Positions 20,375 through 30,557 of a DNA stretch of 62,104 nucleotides are shown here, one piece after another. The translations under genes and the position numbers were made by a program. A model generated the notes under the pieces. It saw only the letters and a program-made list of their open reading frames with translations, was not told the DNA's origin and did not search any database. How positions within the stretch are numbered: the stretch's first letter is position 1; each line of letters starts with the position of its first letter. This DNA comes from Pseudomonadota bacterium (GTDB lineage Bacteria > Pseudomonadota > Alphaproteobacteria > Acetobacterales > Acetobacteraceae), in contig JAKBBY010000003.1 in the NCBI GenBank assembly GCA_021808315.1, forward strand, positions 1 through 62,104, written 5' to 3'.

Positions 20375-21412
20375 TCACTGGATAAAGCCACCGCCAAGCA
20401 CGCGGGTACCATCATAGACCACGCAGGCCTGCCCGGGCGCGGCGAGGGCGGGCTGCGCAAGCGTGACGCTGCCCGCAGCAAAATCGATCAAGGCTGGGTG
20501 CGGCGCTTCGCGGGCGCGCAATTTCACCATCGCCGGGTGCGGCTCGGCGGGGCTGTCGATCAGCCAATTACAGTCGCGGAGCAGAATTTTTTGCGAACCC
20601 GTATGGCGCGGGCCAACTTCGATCCGCCGCGTCGCCGGATCGATGCGGGTGACGATCTGCCCGGTCGCCGCGCCCAGCCGCTTGGCCTGACCCACGGTGT
20701 AGCGACCAATACCCTGATGCCGATCGAGCACGCGGCCCTCGGCATCGACAATGTCGCCCGGCGCCGCCGCATCCGGACGCAGCCGGGCGACGATATCGGC
20801 ATAAGAGCCAGAGGGGACAAAGCAAATATCCTGGCTGTCGGCCTTATCGGCCACCGGCAGACCCATGCGGGCCGCTTCTGCGCGCACCTCGGCTTTGCTG
20901 GCCATGGCGCCGAGCGGAAACCGGGCGAAGGCCAGTTGCGACCGGGTGGTGGCGAACAGGAACCAGGATTGATCGCGCGCATCATCAACGGCGCGATGCA
21001 GCTCCGGCCCGGCGGGCCCGTCTTCGCGGCGCACGTAATGGCCGGTCGCTAAGGCCTCGGCGCCCAGATCGTGGGCGAGGCCGAGCAGGTCGCCGAATTT
21101 CAAATGCTGGTTGCAGGCGACACAGGGCACCGGCGTTTGCCCGGCGGCGTATGAATCGGCAAAAGCCTGGATCACGTTACGGCGAAACGCCTGTTCGGAA
21201 TCGATCACATAGTGGGCAATGCCCAGCCGGTCCGCGACGTTGCGGGCGTCATGAATATCCTGTCCGGCGCAGCAGGCCCCTTTTCGGCCCGCAGCGGCAC
21301 CGTGATCATAGAGCTGCAGCGTCACGCCGATCACCTCATGGCCCGCTTCATGCAGCAGACCGGCGACCACCGAGCTATCCACGCCGCCGGACATGGCAAC
21401 CACCACTCTCAT
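20375..21412 (-). CDS. mnmA: tRNA-specific 2-thiouridylase MnmA
   Basis: RVVVAMSGGVDSSVVAGLL, PVPCVACNQHLKFG, DSQDICFVPSG. Confidence 0.96.
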   Translation of the reverse strand: MRVVVAMSGGVDSSVVAGLLHEAGHEVIGVTLQLYDHGAAAGRKGACCAGQDIHDARNVADRLGIAHYVIDSEQAFRRNVIQAFADSYAAGQTPVPCVACNQHLKFGDLLGLAHDLGAEALATGHYVRREDGPAGPELHRAVDDARDQSWFLFATTRSQLAFARFPLGAMASKAEVRAEAARMGLPVADKADSQDICFVPSGSYADIVARLRPDAAAPGDIVDAEGRVLDRHQGIGRYTVGQAKRLGAATGQIVTRIDPATRRIEVGPRHTGSQKILLRDCNWLIDSPAEPHPAMVKLRAREAPHPALIDFAAGSVTLAQPALAAPGQACVVYDGTRVLGGGFIQ

Positions 21413-21436
21413 TGCAATAATCCTGGCAAGGCGATC

Positions 21437-21769
21437 TCAGCCGGACTGGGCGTTGCGCACGCCGGAGGGCAAGCGCACCACCAATCCATCGAGCGCCTCA
21501 CTCATGACGATTTGGCAGCCCAGCCGTGAGGTTTTTTCGAGGCCGAAAGCAAGATCAAGCATGTCTTCCTCATCTTCAGAGGCGCGCTCAAGCTTGGCGA
21601 ACCATGCCGGATCGACGATGACATGGCAGGTCGAGCAGGCCAGCGACCCCTCGCACGCGCCTTCGATGTCCACGCCGTGTTTATGGGCGATTTCCAGCAC
21701 GGACAGGCCAATGGGGGCGTCAACGGTGCGGTGCGCGCCATCGCGCTCGACAAAAATCATCTGTGGCAT
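21437..21769 (-). CDS. [2Fe-2S] adrenodoxin-type ferredoxin
   Basis: [15 protein letters not shown]...RLGCQI cysteine pattern. Confidence 0.93.
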   Translation of the reverse strand: MPQMIFVERDGAHRTVDAPIGLSVLEIAHKHGVDIEGACEGSLACSTCHVIVDPAWFAKLERASEDEEDMLDLAFGLEKTSRLGCQIVMSEALDGLVVRLPSGVRNAQSG

Positions 21770-21838
21770 GGTCGATATCCTGTGGGTGGGTGCCGGTTGC
21801 ACGGCGATCAACGGTGGCAACAAACGCGACCGGGCGCG

Positions 21839-22993
21839 TCAAACGACCGGTTCTGCTGAGGCAATATGAGACCGATCCGCTTTGTGCAAGGCGCGCGTGA
21901 TTGAATTTTGATAGGCATCAAGAAAACGCATCGGCGCGTCATCAGGACAGTTCCATGGCAGCGAGACGCGAATGGCGCAGTCGGCCAGCGCATCGAGACC
22001 CATGGCATCCAGCACCGGACTGCGAGCGACCTTGCCTGAGGAGCAGGCGGAACCGGCGGAGACCGCGATTCCGGCTAAATCGAGCGCGATCACTTGGGTT
22101 TGCGCGGGGAGTGACCTTACCGCGAGACAGGTGGTGTTGGGCAGGCGCGGTGCGTCTTGCCCGATAATCTCAGCGCCGAGGGCGCGCGCACCATCGTCGA
22201 TCTGGTCGCGGAGCCTTTGCAGCCGAGGGGCTTCCTCAGGCCCGATCACGGCGATCGCGGCGGCAAATCCGGCGATCGCGGGCAAATCGGGCGTGCCGCC
22301 CCGCCGACCGCGCTCCTGCCCGCCGCCAATGATCAGCGGGGTCAGCCGATCGGCGATGGCTGGGGCTAGCACCAGCGCGCCGGCGCCCTTCGGGCCGCCG
22401 AGTTTGTGGCTCGATAGCGCGAGGCTCGCGGCCCCTGCGCCGAGCGGATCGGTGCGCAGGCGGCCCGCCGATTGTGCGGCATCAACATGCAAGATCGCCT
22501 GATGTGCCGCGCAGAGTGTGGCGATTGCGGGGATCGGGTGGATCACGCCGGTTTCGTTGTTGGCTTCCATCAGGCACACCAAGGCACCTTGATGGGCAGC
22601 GAGCAAACGCTCCAAGGCGGCAAGATCGATCACACCGGATCGGGTAACCGGCACCGTGACTGCCCGGCCCGCGGCCTGGGCAGGGGCGCGGATGGCGTCA
22701 TGCTCGGTGGCACCGATCAAGAGGGGTCGGTTGGCGCCGAGCGCGTGGATCGCGAGGGCGTTGGCCTCGGTGGCACCGGAGGTGAACACCAGATCCTGTG
22801 GGCGGGCGTGGCAATGCAGGGCGATGGTTTCGCGCGATTTTTCCAAAATATGCCGCGCCGCACGGCCTAGCCGATGGATCGAGGCCGGGTTGGCGGCATC
22901 AAGGGCGGCAAGGATGGCGGCGCGAGCGGCGGGGCGCAGCGTTTCGCTGGCGTTGGCGTCGAGATAGAGCGGGTCAGTCGCGGGCAAAACCAT
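21839..22993 (-). CDS. Cysteine desulfurase (NifS/IscS-like)
   Basis: [41 protein letters not shown] (PLP Lys), [11 protein letters not shown] catalytic Cys loop. Confidence 0.93.
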   Translation of the reverse strand: MVLPATDPLYLDANASETLRPAARAAILAALDAANPASIHRLGRAARHILEKSRETIALHCHARPQDLVFTSGATEANALAIHALGANRPLLIGATEHDAIRAPAQAAGRAVTVPVTRSGVIDLAALERLLAAHQGALVCLMEANNETGVIHPIPAIATLCAAHQAILHVDAAQSAGRLRTDPLGAGAASLALSSHKLGGPKGAGALVLAPAIADRLTPLIIGGGQERGRRGGTPDLPAIAGFAAAIAVIGPEEAPRLQRLRDQIDDGARALGAEIIGQDAPRLPNTTCLAVRSLPAQTQVIALDLAGIAVSAGSACSSGKVARSPVLDAMGLDALADCAIRVSLPWNCPDDAPMRFLDAYQNSITRALHKADRSHIASAEPVV

Positions 22994-23714
22994 CTCGCGG
23001 GCTGGACGTAACCGGATCGCGCGGCGCGGTTCGCGCGGCAATGCGCGCGTCAGACCGGGCGACGCGCTGCTCCAGATCGGTCAATTCGGCGCGCAGGGTC
23101 TCAATCTCGCTCAGCAGCGGGTCGATGCACGGGTCACAAGGGGTGCCATACGGATCAAACCGGACTGTTTCGCGCTCATGAGCAACGCGCGGCTCATCGC
23201 GCCGTTCAACCGGGCGGGCCGGAATCCCGACCACGGTGGTTCCGGCTGGCACCTCAGCCACCACCACGGCATTGGCGCCGATCCGCGCATTTTCGCCGAT
23301 CAAAATTGCGCCCAATACTTTCGCCCCGGCGCCGATAATCACATTATTGCCAATGGTTGGGTGGCGCTTGCCATGGTCGGTTGCGGTGCCGCCGAGCGTC
23401 ACTTGATGGTATAAATACACATCATCGCCCAGTTCCGCCGTTTCGCCGATGACCACACCCATGCCGTGATCGATGATGCAGCGCCGACCAATTTTGGCGC
23501 CCGGATGGATTTCGATGCCGGTCATCATCCGCCCAAAATGCGACACGAGGCGACCGAGTAGCCGCAAATGATGGCCCCAGAGATAATGAGCGACCCGATG
23601 GATCAGCACCGCATGCAATCCGGGATAGCAGAGAATAACTTCCAAATTGGAGCGGGCGGCGGGGTCGCGCTGCCGGTAGGCTCGGATCGTCTCGCCAAAA
23701 AACATAGGGGTCAT
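22974..23714 (-). CDS. cysE: Serine O-acetyltransferase
   Basis: Hexapeptide repeat enzyme: [41 protein letters not shown]. Confidence 0.93.
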   Translation of the reverse strand: MTPMFFGETIRAYRQRDPAARSNLEVILCYPGLHAVLIHRVAHYLWGHHLRLLGRLVSHFGRMMTGIEIHPGAKIGRRCIIDHGMGVVIGETAELGDDVYLYHQVTLGGTATDHGKRHPTIGNNVIIGAGAKVLGAILIGENARIGANAVVVAEVPAGTTVVGIPARPVERRDEPRVAHERETVRFDPYGTPCDPCIDPLLSEIETLRAELTDLEQRVARSDARIAARTAPRDPVTSSPRDGFARD

Positions 23715-23924
23715 GCGACATTTCCGTAGGAATGGAGCGGTCAATAGGGTATAAAGGCAGACCCCGAGGGATGGATCCGCTCGATAACTATTGAGTGTGG
23801 TGTCTGTTGGGGTGAAGGTCAACCCAAGACGGCGGGTGAAACGATGCGGATTTTGCGGTGCCGGGCGCGATTTTTCGGGGGCCTGGCATTATCCGGCGGC
23901 GTCTCCTGCATTGTGAATATATTT

Positions 23925-23954
23925 TATATAGATTGCCGGAGACGGTCCTATATA
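23925..23954. repeat. AT-rich inverted repeat with GAGA tetraloop upper stem
   Basis: TATATAG-ATTG-CCG-GAGA-CGG-TC-CTATATA in the cysE/hydrolase intergenic region. Confidence 0.55.
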
Positions 23955-24144
23955 TAAGTCAGGTTTATGACGGTGGAGCGGGGTGTGCTGAGGCGCGCGA
24001 GCTTTGCCGGGTGTGGTCAACAAAGTGAAGGGGCTGTGGGGACAGTGCCAGGGTAAGTTTCGCTGATGTTGGACGGGGTGCGGGGCCGCCAACGGTGCCG
24101 CCCGCAAGGCTTAGATGAAGCAGAACGAGAGAGTGTAGAGAACA

Positions 24145-24810
24145 ATGCCTGAAGTTATGTTTGCGGGGCCGGATGGTCGGCTCGAGGGTCGTTATCATCA
24201 TGCAAAAGAGCGCGGTGCGCCGTTGGCGCTGGTGCTGCACCCGCACCCGCTGCATGGCGGGACGATGAATAACCGCATTACCTATTCGATGTATCAGGTT
24301 TTTCAGCGCTTGGGCTTTTCGACCATGCGGTTCAATTTCCGTGGGGTTGGGCGCAGCCAGGGCAAATTCGACGGCGGCATGGGCGAAATTAATGATGCGG
24401 CGGCGGCGCTGGATTGGATGCAATCGCTCAATCCGGGCCATGGCGGCCTCTGGATTGCCGGCTATTCGTTCGGCGCGTTTGTGGGCATGCAGCTATTGAT
24501 GCGGCGTCCGGAAGTGTCGGGCTGGATCAGCATCGCACCGCCCGCTGCGCATTATGATTTCGGGTTCTTAGCGCCGTGCCCGTGCGGTGGATTGATGATC
24601 CATGGCGAGGCCGATGAGTTGGTGCCGGAAAATTCGGTGCGTAAGCTCGTCGATAAGCTGAACACCCAAAAGGGCGTTGCGGTTGATTATCGGGTGGTGC
24701 CGGGTGCTGATCACGTGTTCGCCCAGCAGGCCGATTTGATCACCGAGGCGGTAGAATCGTATGTCAGCGCCGAGATTGCGCGCAAGCACATGGCGCTCGC
24801 TGCCGATTAA
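24145..24810 (+). CDS. Alpha/beta hydrolase (KANL3/Tex30-like family)
   Basis: LVLHPHPLHGGTMNN, AGYSFGAFVGMQLLMR nucleophile elbow, IHGEADELVP. Confidence 0.9.
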   Translation: MPEVMFAGPDGRLEGRYHHAKERGAPLALVLHPHPLHGGTMNNRITYSMYQVFQRLGFSTMRFNFRGVGRSQGKFDGGMGEINDAAAALDWMQSLNPGHGGLWIAGYSFGAFVGMQLLMRRPEVSGWISIAPPAAHYDFGFLAPCPCGGLMIHGEADELVPENSVRKLVDKLNTQKGVAVDYRVVPGADHVFAQQADLITEAVESYVSAEIARKHMALAAD

Positions 24811-24831
24811 GCGGATTTTCGCTGATTATGT

Positions 24832-24869
24832 GCCCCACAGATCAGATTATGCCGTCTGATCTGTGGGGC
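24832..24869. terminator. Bidirectional intrinsic-terminator-like hairpin between convergent genes
   Basis: GCCCCACAGATCAGA / TCTGATCTGTGGGGC: 15-bp perfect stem, 8-nt loop TTATGCCG; followed on + by TTTCG. Confidence 0.8.
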
Positions 24870-25542
24870 TTTCGTCGGTGTCATCGGTGAGAAACAGCCT
24901 CTGAACATAGAGGCCGGGTGTGACGATATGTTCCGGATCGAGCGCGCCGAGTTCAGCGCGCTGATGAATTTGGGCAATCGTGATGGTGGCGGCGGTTGCC
25001 ATGATCGGGTTGAAATTGCGCCCGGTTGCGCGATAGGTCAGGTTGCCCCAGCGATCCGCTGACCAAGCCTCGATCAGCGCGAAATCAGCACTCAGGGCCG
25101 ATTCCAGCACGCAAAGACGATGATCAATGATCCGGGTTTCCTTGCCCTCGGCCAGTGCGGTGTCTGCTCCGGTTGGGGTGAAAAATGCGGGAACACCGGC
25201 TCCGGCGGCGCGAATCCGCTCGGCCAGCGTGCCCTGCGGCACCAATTCAAGCTCAATTTCGCCCGCCGCATAGAGGCGATCAAACGCGGTTTTGGTCGGG
25301 GCGCGGGGATAAGAGCAAATGACTTTGCTCACCGCCCCTTCGGCGATCAAGGCGGGCAGACCGCCGAAATCACCCCCGGCATTATTGGCAATCAGCGTCA
25401 GGTTGCGCAGCCCGCGACCACTCAGCGCATCGACCAGACGATGCGGCTGGCCAATGGCACCAAAGCCGCCGACCATGATGCTGGCACCATCGGTAATCCC
25501 CGCTAAGGCGGCTTCCAGCGAGGGGACGAATTTATCGATCAT
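24847..25542 (-). CDS. CoA transferase subunit A (3-oxoacid CoA-transferase-like)
   Basis: ITDGASIMVGGFGAIGQPHRLVDAL, LTLIANNAGGDFGGL; full-length A subunit. Confidence 0.9.
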   Translation of the reverse strand: MIDKFVPSLEAALAGITDGASIMVGGFGAIGQPHRLVDALSGRGLRNLTLIANNAGGDFGGLPALIAEGAVSKVICSYPRAPTKTAFDRLYAAGEIELELVPQGTLAERIRAAGAGVPAFFTPTGADTALAEGKETRIIDHRLCVLESALSADFALIEAWSADRWGNLTYRATGRNFNPIMATAATITIAQIHQRAELGALDPEHIVTPGLYVQRLFLTDDTDESPTDQTA

Positions 25543-25577
25543 CGGGGCTTGGCATCAGGATCGGGCGGGTGGGGGCG

Positions 25578-27569
25578 TCAGATATCGATGTCGCTGACAT
25601 TGCCAGCATTCTCCTGGATAAAGCGGAAGCGTAATTCGGGTTTGCGCCCCATCAGACTTTCCACCATCTCCTCGGTCTGCGCGCGCCGCTCGGGCAGGGC
25701 GACAACGCGCAGCAGCACGCGTTTGGCCGGGTCCATGGTGGTTTCCTTCAGCATCGCGGGTGGCATTTCACCCAAGCCTTTGAACCGGCTGATATCAACT
25801 TTGGCGCTGCCTTTGAAGGTGGTTTTTAGTAGGCGGTCTCGGGCCTGATCGTCCATCGCATAGACCGATTTGCTGCCCTGGGTCAGCCGATAGAGCGGCG
25901 GCTGGGCCAGATAGACATGGCCGCCGCGAATCAAGTCCGGCAGTTCGCGATAGAAAAACGTCATCAGCAGCGAGGCGATATGCGCGCCATCGACGTCGGC
26001 ATCGGTCATGATGATGATCCGGCCATAGCGCAGCTGATCGAGGCGAAACCGATCACCAACGCCACAGCCCAGCGCCTCAATCAGGTCTTTGAGTTCCTGA
26101 TTTTGCCGTAGTTTTTCGGTGGATGCCGAAGCCACGTTCAGGATTTTGCCACGCAAGGGCAGCACCGCCTGGGTTTCGCGGTTGCGCGCCTGCTTGGCCG
26201 ACCCCCCGGCGGAATCGCCTTCGACCAGGAAAATCTCGGTGTCCTCGCGCGATTCACGGGTGCAATCGGTCAATTTGCCGGGCAGGCGCAGGCGGCGCGT
26301 TGCCGATTTGCGCGGGGTGTCTTTGGCTTCGCGGCGGCGGATCCGCTCCTCCGCCCGTTCGATGACGAAGGCGAGTAGATTATCCGCATTCGCCGGATCG
26401 CCGGTCAGGAAATGTTCGAACCGATCACGCAGCGCAAATTCAGTCAGGCGCTGGGCGGCGGGCGAGGTGAGTTTTTCTTTGGTCTGGCCTTGAAATTGCG
26501 GGTCGCGGATGAACAGCGAGAGTTTGGCGGCGAGGGTTGCGGTAACATCTTCAGACGTGATGATGGCGGCCCGTTTATTGCCGCGCGCATCGCCAAAGCC
26601 GCGCAACGCTTTGAGCAGGCCGGCGCGAAACCCCGCTTCGTGGGTGCCGCCCTGCGGTGTTGGGATGGTGTTGCAATAGGTGGCGAGGCTGGCCTCGCCG
26701 CTCTCCTGCCACGCGCAAGCCCATTCCAGCTTGCCAACTTGCTCCGGCAGATCCGCCGATCCGGCCCAGACCGGCACCACCAAGGCCGGGTTGGCGCCGA
26801 GCTCCTCGGCCAGCGAATCGGCCAAACCGCCAGGGAAATGCAGTTCGGCTTGGGCGGGAATATCTGAGCCGGCGGGCAGGATCGCCGGATCGCAGCTCCA
26901 GCGGATCCGCACGCCGCGAAATAAATAGGCTTTCGAGCGGCAGAGCTTGTAGAGCAAAGCGGGGCTGAAGCGCAGCGGCCCAAAAATTTCAGGGTCGGGC
27001 ACGAAGCGAAACAAGGTGCCGCGCCGATTGGCCACGGCGCCCGCATTGACCAGCGGGCCGAGTGGTTTGCCGCGCGCATAGTCTTGGCGCCACAGCACGC
27101 GGTCACGCGCCACCTCGACCTCGAGTCGCTCGGCCAGCGCATTGACCACCGAACTGCCAACGCCATGCAACCCGCCTGAGGTTTCGTAGGCTTTGCCGGA
27201 AAATTTGCCGCCCGAATGCAAGGTGGTGAGAATCACTTCGAGCGCCGATTTGTCTTTGAATTTGGGGTGGGCATCAACCGGGATACCGCGCCCATTATCG
27301 CGAACGGTCAGCCAATTATCCGCGCTCAGGCCCATTTCGATCAGCGAGGCGTGGCCCGCCACCGCCTCATCCATCGCATTATCGAGCAATTCGGCGGCCA
27401 AATGATGCAAGGCGGACTGATCGGTGCCGCCAATATACATGCCCGGGCGCCGCCGCACCGGCTCGAGCCCCTCCAAAACCTCGATATCGCGCGCGGAATA
27501 GCTTTGGTCCGGCCCGGTTTTCGCAAATAAATCGCTCACCCTATCCTCGATTTCATCTATCCAACCCAC
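25578..27569 (-). CDS. parE: DNA topoisomerase IV subunit B
   Basis: RRRPGMYIGGTDQSALHHLAAELLDNAMDEA, LVEGDSAGGSAKQARNRETQAVLPLRGKILNV, DADVDGAHI. Confidence 0.96.
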   Translation of the reverse strand: MGWIDEIEDRVSDLFAKTGPDQSYSARDIEVLEGLEPVRRRPGMYIGGTDQSALHHLAAELLDNAMDEAVAGHASLIEMGLSADNWLTVRDNGRGIPVDAHPKFKDKSALEVILTTLHSGGKFSGKAYETSGGLHGVGSSVVNALAERLEVEVARDRVLWRQDYARGKPLGPLVNAGAVANRRGTLFRFVPDPEIFGPLRFSPALLYKLCRSKAYLFRGVRIRWSCDPAILPAGSDIPAQAELHFPGGLADSLAEELGANPALVVPVWAGSADLPEQVGKLEWACAWQESGEASLATYCNTIPTPQGGTHEAGFRAGLLKALRGFGDARGNKRAAIITSEDVTATLAAKLSLFIRDPQFQGQTKEKLTSPAAQRLTEFALRDRFEHFLTGDPANADNLLAFVIERAEERIRRREAKDTPRKSATRRLRLPGKLTDCTRESREDTEIFLVEGDSAGGSAKQARNRETQAVLPLRGKILNVASASTEKLRQNQELKDLIEALGCGVGDRFRLDQLRYGRIIIMTDADVDGAHIASLLMTFFYRELPDLIRGGHVYLAQPPLYRLTQGSKSVYAMDDQARDRLLKTTFKGSAKVDISRFKGLGEMPPAMLKETTMDPAKRVLLRVVALPERRAQTEEMVESLMGRKPELRFRFIQENAGNVSDIDI

Positions 27570-27608
27570 CAGCTCAGCAACCCCATCCGCGGGCCGACGG
27601 CATCGTGG

Positions 27609-28253
27609 TTATAAATGCGCGAGGGTGCGATTCACAATCGCCGCCGCTGCCTCAAACGCATGATCGGCGTCCATCGCGGTGGTGTCCAGCCGGTGCGCGT
27701 CTGGCGCGGGCTTCAGCGGCGCTGCGCTGCGGGTGCGATCCGCCTCGTCGCGCGCGGCGAGATCATCGCGCACCGCCTCCAGCGTGGTCGCGATGCCGGT
27801 GGCGGCCCGTTCGGCATAGCGCCGGGCCGCCCGGACATCGAGCGAGGCGGTGACATAGAGCTTCACCGGCGCGTCGGGAAATACGATGGTGCCGATATCG
27901 CGCCCATCCAGCACCGCCCCGGAGGCGGTCGCGAAATCACGCTGAAAATCGAGCAAAATGGCGCGCACCGCAGCGATGGAGGCAACGGCGCTGGCCATGC
28001 GGTCAACATCCGGGGTGCGCAGGTCATCGCGCGTCAGATCAACCCGATTGAGCGATTTTGCCTGGGTGATGGCATCCTGCGCCGCCGTGCCGCCCGTATC
28101 CAATACCCGGCGGGCGACGGCGCGATAGAGCAAGCCCGTGTCCAAATAGGGCAGGTTGAACGCCCCGGCGAGGCGGCGTGCGAGCGTGCCTTTGCCGGAG
28201 GCGGCGGGGCCATCAATGGCGATCACCAGTTTTTGCCGGGCGCTGCGCATCAT
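27609..28253 (-). CDS. cmk: Cytidylate kinase
   Basis: IAIDGPAASGKGTLARRLA, LDTGLLYRAVA, LDGRDIGTIVFPDA. Confidence 0.96.
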   Translation of the reverse strand: MMRSARQKLVIAIDGPAASGKGTLARRLAGAFNLPYLDTGLLYRAVARRVLDTGGTAAQDAITQAKSLNRVDLTRDDLRTPDVDRMASAVASIAAVRAILLDFQRDFATASGAVLDGRDIGTIVFPDAPVKLYVTASLDVRAARRYAERAATGIATTLEAVRDDLAARDEADRTRSAAPLKPAPDAHRLDTTAMDADHAFEAAAAIVNRTLAHL

Positions 28254-29599
28254 GCCGCCTCGTCAGCCAGCGTAATCGTTGCACCCAAGCTGCGCATGAG
28301 CGGCACGAAACCGGGGAAGCTAGTGTCGATAAAGCGTGCATCATCAATCTGCACCGGGTCATCCGCCGCGAGGCCGAGCACCAACGCGCTCATGGCCAAG
28401 CGATGATCCATCCGGGTCTCGACCATGCCACCCCCCAGCTTATTAACCGCTCCCGCGATGATCAGATCATCACCCTCCAAACTGACCGCTGCGCCATTGG
28501 CTTGCAGCAGCGCGAGCGTTGCTGACAGGCGGTCGCTCTCCTTCACCCGCAATTCACCAAGGCCGCGCAACCGCGAGGGGCCGGCGGCACAAGCGCAGGC
28601 GATGGCGAGGATCGGATATTCATCGATCATCGACGGCGCACGGTCCGCCGACACATCCACGCCGCGCAGGGCTGAAGCGGTGACCGTGATGTCGCCCACC
28701 GGCTCGCCGCCTTCGATCCGATGATGGCTGAACGACAGGTCTGCGCCCATTTCCTGGAGCGTGGTGAACAGGCCGGTGCGCAGCGGGTTAAGGCCAACGG
28801 CCTCGATGGTGATGCGCGATCCCGCGATCAATAACGCGGCAACGATGGGAAACGCTGCCGAGGATGGATCACCAGGAACCGCGATGTCGGCGGCGGTCAG
28901 CTCGGGCTGGCCGGTCAGGCGGATCAGGCGGCCATCGCCGCAAGGCTCGATGGTCAGATGCGCGCCGAAATGGCGGAGCATGTGCTCCGAGTGATCGCGC
29001 GTAGGTTCTGGCTCCTCGATGCTGGTGATGCCGCGGGCATTCAGCCCGGCAAGCAGCAAAGCCGATTTGACCTGGGCGGATGCGACCGGCAGGCGATAGG
29101 TGAGCGGCATCGCCTCGGCGGCACCTTTGACCGACAGCGGCAAAAAATCGCCAGGGCGCGCGGCAAACATGGCGCCACTGGCGGCCAAGGGCTCAATCAC
29201 CCGGCGCATCGGGCGGCGCCGGAGTGAGGCATCGCCGGTCATCACCGCGAACAGATCATGACTGGCCAGCACACCGCAGAGCAGGCGCGCCGCCGTGCCG
29301 GAATTACCCATGTCGAGCACATCATCAGGCGTTTGCAAGGCACCGAGGCCAAGCCCGGTCACGCTCCAGACGCCAGCCCCATGATTGGTCACGCTGGCAC
29401 CTAAAGCGCGCATGGCGGCGGCCGTGCGCAACACATCCTCCCCCTCCAACAGCCCGGTGATCCGGCTGGTGCCGACCGCGAGGGCGGCAAACATCAGTGC
29501 GCGGTGCGAAATTGATTTGTCGCCGGGCACGCGGATTTTGCCGGTCAAACCGGTGGTTGCGGGGCGGGCTTGAGCGAGGATTGGAGCACGTTGGGTCAT
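28250..29599 (-). CDS. aroA: 3-phosphoshikimate 1-carboxyvinyltransferase
   Basis: GKIRVPGDKSISHRALMFAALA, NSGTAARLL, RVKESDRLSA. Confidence 0.96.
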   Translation of the reverse strand: MTQRAPILAQARPATTGLTGKIRVPGDKSISHRALMFAALAVGTSRITGLLEGEDVLRTAAAMRALGASVTNHGAGVWSVTGLGLGALQTPDDVLDMGNSGTAARLLCGVLASHDLFAVMTGDASLRRRPMRRVIEPLAASGAMFAARPGDFLPLSVKGAAEAMPLTYRLPVASAQVKSALLLAGLNARGITSIEEPEPTRDHSEHMLRHFGAHLTIEPCGDGRLIRLTGQPELTAADIAVPGDPSSAAFPIVAALLIAGSRITIEAVGLNPLRTGLFTTLQEMGADLSFSHHRIEGGEPVGDITVTASALRGVDVSADRAPSMIDEYPILAIACACAAGPSRLRGLGELRVKESDRLSATLALLQANGAAVSLEGDDLIIAGAVNKLGGGMVETRMDHRLAMSALVLGLAADDPVQIDDARFIDTSFPGFVPLMRSLGATITLADEAA

Positions 29600-29700
29600 T
29601 GCCGCGCGATTAGCACGTTGGGTCGGGTTTGACATAGTCATGGATGGGTGGCATGGCGCCCGGCCTGAAGCGATCTGTTCCAAATTTCCACGAGGCAAGC

Positions 29701-30027
29701 ATGGTCAAGCCGGAGCTGGGCGACAAACATACCTGCACCAACTGCGGTGCACGGTTTTTCGATTTCGGAAAGCAACCGGCGGTGTGCCCAAAATGCAGCA
29801 CCGAGCAGCCGATTGAGCTGCCGAAGCTGAAGCGGGCCGCGCCGATCCAAGAGGATGTGAAAAAGCCGATCAAAGCGGCGGTCGCACCGGGCGATGACGT
29901 GGAAATCGATGATGATGTCGATGCCGATGACGCGGATTTGCTCGAAGACGCGGAAGACATCGATGATGATGCGGTGATCGACGCCGATATTGAGGTTGAA
30001 CGCGACGGCGAAGACGCCGAACGCTAA
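29701..30027 (+). CDS. TIGR02300 family (FYDLN-acid-type) protein
   Basis: MVKPELGDKHTCTNCGARFFDFGKQPAVCPKCSTEQP, then Asp/Glu-rich C-terminus. Confidence 0.88.
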   Translation: MVKPELGDKHTCTNCGARFFDFGKQPAVCPKCSTEQPIELPKLKRAAPIQEDVKKPIKAAVAPGDDVEIDDDVDADDADLLEDAEDIDDDAVIDADIEVERDGEDAER

Positions 30028-30204
30028 TTGCGAACGCGCTCTGCGGTTCGGCGACTCGATGCTTGACGGAGCGGCGTGGCCTGAGCGTCGCTCCCCAACA
30101 TATCGCCAAAAATTTCGAAATTTTTTGGGAATGTTAACTAAATCCTCATGAATGTTGCCCATGGTCGGTCTTGGCCAAAATGGCCGAACCGAAAGGGGCA
30201 TATC

Positions 30205-30468
30205 ATGACAATTAATTTTGCAATCGAATCACGTCACGATGAAAACAACCTGCCATCGCGCCGCGTGGTCAGCCCATTGATGTTGAGCGATCAGCTTATG
30301 ACGCTGGCGCAGGACGCCGATCAGGCGGGATTGCGCCCGGTCGCCGGTGATTTATTGCGCTTGGCGTTACGTATTTGCGAGAACCGGCCAACGCGGCGGC
30401 CCGCGCGGCGGTCCATGCGACGGTCGATTGGGGCGTGTTTGGCGACACCTATGGGCGGTGCGGCTTGA
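30205..30468 (+). CDS. Hypothetical protein
   Basis: Good SD (GAAAGGGG) 5' of ATG; no family recognised; Arg-rich tail. Confidence 0.5.
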   Translation: MTINFAIESRHDENNLPSRRVVSPLMLSDQLMTLAQDADQAGLRPVAGDLLRLALRICENRPTRRPARRSMRRSIGACLATPMGGAA

Positions 30469-30557
30469 CGGCTTGTGTGTTCGCGATCCAACTGGAACCA
30501 TAGATCGGGTGGCTGCAATGGGCGGCACATCCAGTCCGCGGACCAGACGGGAGCGAC

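Noticed and set aside
24145-24846. Degraded CoA-transferase B subunit next to the A subunit
   Set aside because: The space is fully occupied by an intact alpha/beta hydrolase and a hairpin; no B-subunit remnant was recognised in the supplied frames.
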